Origin: Ziziphus jujuba
Taxonomy: Eukaryota > Streptophyta > Magnoliopsida > Rosales > Rhamnaceae
DNA length: 64,000 nucleotides
Direction of reading: 5' to 3'
Assembly: GCF_031755915.1 (NCBI RefSeq)
Contig: NC_083390.1
Span: forward strand, 18,693,001 to 18,757,000
In this document: positions 56,001-64,000 of the stretch, in pieces
How the letters are laid out: every line of letters starts with the position of its first letter
Numbering within the stretch: the first letter of the stretch is position 1
Made by a program: the position numbers and the translations under genes
The notes under the pieces: model-generated
What the model was told of the DNA's origin: nothing
Seen by the model: only the letters and a program-made list of their open reading frames with translations
The model's database searches: none

Positions 56001-58470
56001 AAAAGCACTTGCAAGATCTTGGAGATCAGCTTTTTACAGGGACCTGCAATTTTTCCCCATTGCGCTCCAAATCCAAAGACCATAAACAAAAGGTTATTCC
56101 TTATACAGATATGTGCATTTTATTTTGTTTACTTATTTTTCAATGTGTTAGATATTTGTAAGTTTTATATATCTTCTAGGCGTCTTAATTTAATTTAATT
56201 TTTTCAGGTACCACAAGCCTTCAACGTGTTCGACCCACAGCCTATTGCTATCAGTAACTTCGTGTCCATGAATACAAAAGATGTATGTTCCATCCATTTT
56301 GATATATATATATATATATATTATACACATACATACATACATACACATACAAAATTATTTTGCCATAAATGGACGTCTACTTTAGATTAAATTACTTAAT
56401 CATGTAATTTGAATTAATATATCTTATATAAATTACATGTAATTAGGCAACAAAAACTTATTATGCATTAATTGGCAATATCATCCATGTTAGCAGAATT
56501 TTATGCAGATATTCATCATATATGCTTTTTATTATTTTATTATTTTTTATTTTTCACCTAGATGTAAAGAATATTAGCACTATAAACCCCCGAACTTGTT
56601 AAATGGTGCAACACTGTCCATTTTTTGGCTCTATTTTGTACATTGGGTTTGGAATAGGAGTATTAAACTAGGAAATAGAAAAGAAAATTAATAAACTTTT
56701 TTCTAATTGAACTTATTGAAAAATTTTGTTTAATTCAATTTTGATGATATGTAATGCAGGGAATAACAGTGATATGTTCAAAGAGAGGAGGTGATCCATC
56801 AGCCAACAGCCATTGCGAGTGGCTTCTAACAGTTCCATTGAAGCCTGACGTTATTAACTTCAGCTTCATCCCCATCACTTCTCTTCTCAAAGGTGTTCCT
56901 GGCAAAGGTTTTCTATCCCATGCCATCAATCTTTATCTTCGATGTAAGTCCACAAGCCCAAGCCCAAAGTGAATCGGGCCTTTAACTTTTAACTTCAACA
57001 CTCACGTGTAGAAATTCTAAATACACACCCGTAAAAAAATATAATATGCTTATATGCCTATAATTAAACTGATTGATGAGTTATAAAATGATACTAAATG
57101 CAGATAAACCTCCTATAGCTGATTTAGCTTACTTTCTGGATTTCCAAACACACAAGATTTGGGCTCCAATTTACAATGATCTCCCTCTTGGTGCTGCCAC
57201 AAACAGGGCTACACCATGCCCTGCTATCCAATTCAATTTGATGGGTCCCAAGCTCTATATAAATACTAACAAGGTGCTTAATTAATTTCCATTCCCTTTG
57301 TCTTTTTTCTTTTTTCCCTTTTTTTTTTTTTTAAATATATAACTATATATATTTTATTATTTTTTGAATATTTAAATGAAAGGAATTCAAACTCTGAACC
57401 TTTTCTAGTGAAGTAATAAATTTGCCTTTAAGCTGTCCTGACTGAACAATTGCTATGTCATGTTTAATGCACCCAATTAAGAGTACACTCTCTTTGGATG
57501 TGTTGTGCCCTAAGAATAAATTAAAGGAACTAATTCACATACTATATATATATATATATATATAATACCATCAGGTTCTGGTGGGAAAGAAGCCTGTCAC
57601 AGGGATGCGCTTCTATCTTGAGGGCATGAAATCAAATAGGTATTTTCCTTTTTAATCTCTCCCTCTCTCTCTCTCTCTCTCTCTTTTTTTTTTTTTTTTC
57701 CGGTATAATAGACTTCAATATATAAAATCATAAAACTACTTTTTAGTACATGATAACCAAATAAGAAATGAAATAGTTAAGTTAGTTTTACCGTTTCCAA
57801 ACTGTGTATAAACCCTAACTGAAACTAATAAAATCCAATCTATTACAGATTAGCAATTCATCTTCAGCATCTATCAAACACTCCATTGATGCTTCAAGAA
57901 AAGATGGACGACACAACGACATGGAAAGGCTCAGAAGACATAGACAACCATGATCAATACTTAGAACCCATCAACAAAACGAAGTTCTCTCATCTATGCA
58001 ACGCTCCAGTAGTATACGACACTAACAAAGACCAAACGACAACTCGCATTGTCACTGGAGTTCAACTCCTTTTCAAGAAGCAAGATTCAAAGAATGTCCT
58101 CCATCTTCGTCTCCAATTCTCGAAGGTCTCGAATTGCTTTCCGGTTCAACATTGTTGGGCTGAATGCACCTCCGAATTCTCTCAAAGATCTACAAATATT
58201 TTCTCCACCATAAATCAATCATTTTCTAGCAACCCTGAGAACCATAAAGATAAAAAACCGGAGCCGGTGATTGTGGATTCCGGTGTGTTTCCGACAGGGC
58301 CGCCGGAGAAGACAAAGAAGCTTCTGAGATTTGTAGATACAAAACATTTGTGTAAAGGTCCACAGGATAATCCTGGTCATTGGTTAGTTACTGGGGCAAG
58401 GTTGAACTTGGACAATGCTGGGAAGATAGGTTTGCATGTCAAGTTTTCTTTGTTGAATATGTATACATAG
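53066..58470 (+). CDS. MACPF-domain protein (CAD1/NSL1 family, At1g14780-like)
   Basis: Eight exons join without a break: 53066-53305, 53476-53717, 55891-56092, 56208-56282, 56760-56943, 57104-57273, 57575-57639 and 57849-58470, in total 1800 nt, 599 aa, a usual length for the plant family. The N-terminus reads IVEKAVNSLGKGFDLTSDFR; the MACPF signature is at residues 166-178 (FGTHI, six residues, GG; canonical form starts Tyr/Trp-Gly, here Phe-Gly); ITVICSKRGGD and FIPITSLLKGVPG follow; the C-terminus carries the plant motifs SGVFPTGPP and PGHWLVTGARLNL. Family knowledge: plant MACPF proteins such as CAD1 and NSL1 restrain salicylate-dependent defence and cell death and probably act at membranes; the At1g14780 branch is little studied. 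Intron 2 is about 2.2 kb and AT-rich. All introns are GT-AG and the phases agree. Confidence 0.95.
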
Positions 58471-58481
58471 GGAAGAAGAAC

Positions 58482-58482
<1 letters not shown>

Positions 58483-58520
<38 letters not shown>
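58483..58520 (+). repeat. A38 homopolymer just after the MACPF stop codon
   Basis: 38 consecutive A residues begin 12 bp after the TAG stop. It is within the presumed 3' UTR and is likely length-variable. Confidence 0.85.
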
Positions 58521-58522
<2 letters not shown>

Positions 58523-61500
58523 TTTTTGAGGGTCAAGAAAACTTTTGGCCCTTTTCTTGGAAACTATGGAAATTCAAGTTTGTTGGTTTTAGACTAGGTG
58601 GTAATTAATGAATAGAATTGTCAAAAACTGTACCGGAATAGAATATTTTAAATTTTTACTTAATAAAAATTTAAAATAGTATATTCCAATCTAATTAAGT
58701 CTATCATCGCAAATAAGTCTAATATTATATAAAATTGAATAAATGAATAATATGAAATATCTTTTAGGGTTTAAATGACTTTGTCTCCTAAATTATCATA
58801 CCTTTTATACTTTTCTTCCCAACTACACCATGTGCCAAATTGTCCTCTTAAGTATTGTCTTTTGTCATTTTGGTTCAATTTTATACTTTCAATAGATAAA
58901 TTTTATGAAATTAATTATACAGAACTAATATCACATTATTACAAAATTGTTTTATTTTATTTTATTTCATTTTTAACAGTGATATGACTAATTTATTCGA
59001 ATTTTTTACACAAAAATTTATGAAGTGCATTAAAGTGATAAAAAATAAAAAAAAAAAAATGCCAGATAGAGGCTGGTTCGAGTTCAAGGCTTTTGTGGGT
59101 TTTGGACCTTTTACATAAAAAGGCCAATCTCGACCCACTAACTAAGATTGAACCGTATTCCCAGACCAAGGTTCCAGCCCGGAGTCTAAGCTCAAGTCCA
59201 CAAAATTGTGTAATAGGCTTTACTATGCATATACAGCCTAACCCAGCTCCAATTTTTCGGTTACTAGTTCAAGAGCAATAGAAGTGCAATCATGCAAACG
59301 ATGAATTTTGAGCTCAAAAGTTTTGTTTTGTTTTGGTTTATTTTTGCTATGGCAAAAAAATAGTTATTATTATGAGAATGATATCATCAATCGAGACTGG
59401 AAAGGGAATATTTAAATAATTTTTTTTAAAAAAATAATAAGTTGGAATTGAGCATCCCAGCAGTAAACATCCAGCTTAAAACAAAAGTATTATAAATTAA
59501 TTGTCTTAATTAAGCATTTTAAAAAAGAGTTGGAGCTATTTATTTGGCATTGAATATGCATCCATATATTCTTTGCAAGATTATATAAATTATGAACCAC
59601 AACAAAATTTGGTTAAATCTAATTATCTGAAAGTGGTGCCCATATGACGACATTGGATTAAAATATGTATAAACCTGTAAGGATTTACATCCTAAAGAAA
59701 GTGGACGAAAAGAGAGATGCGAAATGATAGCTATAGACAAATAAATCAGTTGATCGATAAAGAGAGCAAATAATTTCAAATTAAGTTAGCAAGATCTTTA
59801 AAACATGGGATAAGGACCAAATCTCTTTTAGTAATAGCTTTTTTTTTTTTTTTTTCAAAAAAGAAAATTAAAGCTTCATGATCATCTCTTTTCCTTTTGA
59901 CATTGTGGGAAAACCCACCGTCTTAATTAATTTATTTATTTTTGTCATAATCCATATCCTATAATTCATATGCCTTTTATGCAAAGGTGGTCCTCAATCT
60001 ACACTTTGAAAATATCTATAACAATTATCACATTTGATATATTGACTTTATAAAATTATATAGAATGCAACATAAATAATCAATCTACCTTAGTAATTTA
60101 CATTTTATTATGATTTTGTAAAGTTAAAAAAATTTCAAAATCAAATAAAATTAACTTAGATGATAAATCTTTCACACTTATATTTATTAGATTATAAGCT
60201 CAAGATATTATGGAAGACATTATAAAAAAATCGTGGTGAACTTTCGTAAACAATAAAAAAAAAAGAAAAAAAGAAAAAAGAAAAAGGTCATGGCCTCGAA
60301 GGAAAAGAAAAAAAAAATATATAATTTTGTTAGATTTAGTAAAAATCTCAGACAATACTATATAGATAAAATGAAATCTATATAAATCTAATAAACTTTA
60401 ATGTAATTTTAAGTTTCATTGTTTCAATGAGTTAAAAAAATTGTTATATAAAACAATTTAAAAACTGATATAGGAAATCATTATATTAAAACCATTAAAT
60501 AACCTCATAATATCTGAGCTTGAATATATACACATGCATTTCTATTAATTTAGTAAGAGACCTAGCTTCAGCTGGTCTCCTTTTGACCTCGAGTCTGCAT
60601 CCCTTAAGTCCCTACCAATCTCCATTAAAGTTCCTTTAAGGCTTTCCATGCTACCCTAGTGCGACCCTATTCTTAGGACATCTTAGCCTGCGGATATTAT
60701 ATATGTTGCCTCTAATAATGAATGCATGCTCTCTATAGAATGAGTCAATTTCCTAAACAAGATAGCTAGTTTCATTTTATTTTATATTTTACTTTTGTAA
60801 GGCAAATAAAGACAAACTAATTAAAGCCTCCAAGAAGGGAAATTAAGAACAAATTAACCAAGTAGAATATGGAGAGCTAGTAAGCAGTCACTAATATAAA
60901 ACTAAGCTTACCTACTAATTAATAATTTTATTATTTATTATTATTGGTGACAATCATTATTTTATATGATAAATTATAATTGAAATATTTAATTTTATTA
61001 TTTTTAATATTAAAATTCTAAAAATAAATATTTTAATCACAATTATTTAAATTATCTTCTTACGTAGGTTTACAGATAGCACTTTTCATTAATTAAACAC
61101 ATTCAAGCAATTAATTTTAGAATTTTGATGACAGCTGAGTCACAGCATTGCATCACCCCCTGCAGCCAAACCATAATGTTTCTTTCTTGGTAAAATCAAA
61201 ATGTTTTAGTTGATTTGTTGACTTTAAGGAAGCAGCTGAAGTAAATGCAAAGGTTTAAACAAACTTTATTATTTTAACAATTTTATTCATTAATTATAAC
61301 TTCAAGGTTAAAAATTGTTCAATTTTTATTTTGTCAGTTTTTTTTTTTTAAAGTTAGGCATAAGGTACACTGGGTCCTTATCACTATTTTCATTTTTTTT
61401 CATGGTCTTTAAAAAATAAAAAATAAAAAAATAAAAAAACCAAAGCATCTCATGTTTCAATTAACAATTGCTAATTGGTTGGTCTTCCCAAAGTCTGCAA

Positions 61501-64000
61501 GTTTCTTCTTTCTCAATTTTCTTATTTATATTAGTTTATCTTTCTGTTCATCTGGCGTAGTGAGGAATCAAAAGGGAAATTAATGAAAATATGTTGCTTA
61601 GATCTTGAAAGAAGCATAAACAAAAGAATGTTGGAAGTGAAAGATTCGCTTTTGTGTTTAATATATTTATAGCATAATATTAACTAATCTCTTTTTCTAG
61701 TGTCGTGATGTGGTGGAGTTTTATTTTTGTTCACGTTAAAGCACATGCAATGACATTTCCAAAAACACATAGACAAGTGCTACCTATGGTTATAGCCATG
61801 GTGATAGGGTGGGCCTAACATCCATTTAAAGTTAAATAAGATTTGGGAAAAATTAATGTTTGTAGTGGCTACCCTAGTCTATATGTTTATATAGGTCTGC
61901 TTTGAATTTATACCCTACAATAATATTCAAATATGATTAGCAAAAACAATATATATAATATGAAAATATAATCTTTTTCTTCAATAAAATGGATTTTCTA
62001 CGTTATTTTGGAGCTTAATTAGATTATCTTATAGAAAGATAGAAAAAGGCATATTAATTTTCTCAATTATTTCTATGGAAAAATAAATGCATTTTATCAT
62101 TATTTTTACTTAAATTAAATACTTTGAGATAACTATACCTTGATATTTTAATTTTTAAGATTTTATAATTTAGGCTCTTAGTTAAATTTGGTTTTTGATT
62201 TTTCAATTTGTTACAAATTAAATTTTATTTGACTTTTAACTATAAGATTTAATTGTCATTTCATGTAACCAATATTGAATTATATCAATTTTTAAATTAG
62301 AAAATACTAAAGTATAAAATGTTAAAAATAGTTTTAATATTTTATAATTTTGTACCCCTTATTTATTTAGTTGTTTTTTTTTTTTAAAAAAATAGTTTTG
62401 CAAATCAATTGATTAGTACTAAATTGTATTTACTTTTGAATTAAAAGATACTAAAAATCCATATTTTAGAGCTATTTTTGAAATTTTACTCTTTAGTATC
62501 TTTTAATTATAAATTTAATACAGTTTAATATTTGTTACATTAAACGACTGTTAAGCTCTATCAATTAAAATAAAAAAGATCCATATTCTAACAAATTGAA
62601 AAATTTTAATGTCTAAATTATTAAGTTAAAAAGTTAAATATCTAAATTATAAAACTATAAAAATTGGGATATTAAAATGCCATTAATCCTAACTACTTTT
62701 CAGAATTTAATTTTAGTAATGAAAGCTAAATCTTCTCTTTTTCTTTTTTTTAAAGAAAAGATGAAACTCTTTTAATAATTTTCAAATTGCAAACATAATC
62801 TCAAACATATAGAAATAAGAAGGAAATAACATTAAGTAGGATTCAATGGCATTTAAAAAATAATAATAATAAGGGTACGATTCTATGGCTTGTATTCGCT
62901 ACCGTGGTACAAAATTTGCCTTTTGAGGTAAATTTTTTACTTAAATTGAAAAACTAAGAGTATTTCCAATAATTGTTAATTTTTTTTGCCACATAAAAAA
63001 AATAGATTGTCATTTTAAAAAAGTAATGTTCTCTTATGAATTTGTGTAAAAACACTATCAAGCCGATGTATCAAGTAAAAAAGAAGATACACAATTTAGA
63101 TGACCGCCTATTTTTAAAAAAATCTTCTAAACAGTTAATTCGATAAAGTTCTAAAAATAATCTTTATCATAAATAAAAACAATCCTTACAAAATATATAA
63201 TTTTTGAAGAAAAAAATAGATATAAACATCAATATTAACAAAACTATTGAAGATTAATTTTTGAATTCACCGTTTATTCCACACAGACAAGAAACCCTTC
63301 CAATTTTTATATCTCATAGAATATTGTAATCCACATTTCCATTAGAAATGTTCTAAACAATAGTACTACAAGCACTAAAATATTTATTAAAAATACTTAC
63401 CAAATGATATGTCAAAATATTATTGATTGATATTTTATATAACCTAAATATAGATAAATAAACTCTAAAATATAAAAGTAATTTAAAAAAAAATCAATTA
63501 AAAATATTATCACATCTTATTCTTTACAGCATTTGATTAATATTTTGGTGAGTTTAGTATTGTTGAAAACTAAACCCAAATTAGAAGGTAGAAACAAACA
63601 AAATAGAAGTGTGCTAAAATGTAGAGTAACATTAAAGTTGACTTTTTGTATATAAACATGGTTCACTAAATATAAAAGCATGGCGGTTGCAGATGCACCA
63701 AGAAATAAATAAATAAATAAATTCAAGCTACATTTTGATTTTAATGTACATGCATATAAATGTATTTATCCCAAACATTAGCATTGTGATCTTAGACCAT
63801 TCAATTTTCTATGATATTAATTTATAACCAATTGTTTCTTCTTTCAGGATTTGTTTTGGACGTTCTGGAAGTAGATTCCAAAGTTAGATTTCTCCATATT
63901 GTTAATTCTTTGTTTACCTATTTATTTAACTTTTAGAAAAAGTTATGATAAAAAAAAAAATTTAGAAAAAGTTATCTTATTCTCTTTCTTTTTTTAAATT
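58521..64000. other. intergenic region, no gene seen
   Basis: AT-rich sequence with short meaningless frames. 59085-59270 has GCCCA/CCCAG-rich words that look like an old repeat. 60560-60700 is less AT-rich and may be a fragment of a retrotransposon gag on the minus strand, unproven. A long inverted repeat lies at about 62141-62680. From 62700 to the end nothing is recognisable. Confidence 0.5.
62141..62680. mobile_element. foldback/MITE-like element with long inverted repeat arms
   Basis: The left arm (about 62141-62345) and the reverse complement of the right arm (about 62455-62680) can be aligned along most of their length: for example TTTTATAATTTAG, TTTTTCAATTTGTTA, ATGTAAC-AATATT and GATACTAAAG or close variants occur in the same order. 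Identity is roughly 65-75% by eye. The loop is about 100 bp. No coding capacity. Ends and target duplication could not be fixed. Confidence 0.6.

Noticed and set aside
57350..57480. A SINE in MACPF intron 6, from GAGTTTGAATTCC on the minus strand.
   Set aside because: The A box is not convincing; probably intron sequence.
60560..60700. Retrotransposon gag fragment on the minus strand (MESLKGTLMEIGRDLRD-like reading).
   Set aside because: Only about 40 codons with a stop inside, and no flanking LTR or other domain; left as intergenic.
1..64000. CRISPR arrays, operons, prokaryotic promoters or prophage.
   Set aside because: Spliced plant genes and plant transposons throughout; the tandem repeats present are microsatellites, LTR repeats or gene duplications, without regular unique spacers.

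Overview
The window is nuclear DNA from a dicot plant. It is AT-rich, has spliced genes with GT-AG introns, many AT/GA microsatellites and poly-A/T runs, a Copia LTR retrotransposon with a tRNA-Met-type primer site, MULE and CACTA DNA transposon remains, and plant-only families (EIX/Cf-type receptor-like proteins, class II trehalose-phosphate synthase, KNATM, plant MACPF). The look of the receptor-like proteins suggests a woody eudicot, perhaps Rosales; the species is a guess.

The left half (1-33,100) is a decaying tandem array of one ancestral unit: a leucine-rich-repeat receptor-like protein gene (RLP, plus strand) facing, tail to tail, a small KNOX-without-homeodomain gene (KNATM, minus strand). 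Unit 1 holds an RLP with a one-base frameshift (1-2683) and only the last codons of KNATM (3501-3572). Unit 2 holds an RLP with a one-base frameshift (14632-17732) and a broken KNATM (18564-25523) whose first intron carries a complete 5.7-kb Copia element with 475-bp LTRs and a CAAAC target duplication. Unit 3 holds a shattered RLP (27799-30749) with a 622-bp CACTA-type insertion, next to an apparently intact three-exon KNATM (31600-32831). Between units 1 and 2 lies an island of about 8.2 kb (6156-14340) with a multi-exon DUF1985/Ulp1 protease-like pseudogene and, facing it, the C-terminal half of a MULE transposase pseudogene.

The right half is single-copy gene space with long AT-rich intergenic stretches. 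It holds a complete class II trehalose-6-phosphate synthase/phosphatase-like gene (43245-46528, 3 coding exons, 854 aa) and a complete eight-exon MACPF-domain gene (53066-58470, 599 aa). The last 5.5 kb has no gene I can see, but contains a long imperfect inverted repeat (about 62141-62680).

The genes likely to be functional are KNATM unit 3 (leaf development regulator partnering BELL/KNOX proteins), the TPS (sugar-signal regulator) and the MACPF protein (control of salicylate-linked cell death, by family knowledge). The RLPs look like former immune receptors; units 1 and 2 are each only one base away from an open frame, so assembly error or allelic variation should be excluded before calling them dead. 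I found no clearly new biological system. The most interesting features are the reciprocal decay of the RLP-KNATM units, a transposon island carrying many C-to-T-type stops, palindromic GGAAAA/TTTTCC arrays around the Ulp1-like gene, a 29-bp minisatellite in the Copia leader, a possible 17-codon upstream ORF in the TPS leader, and a foldback element.
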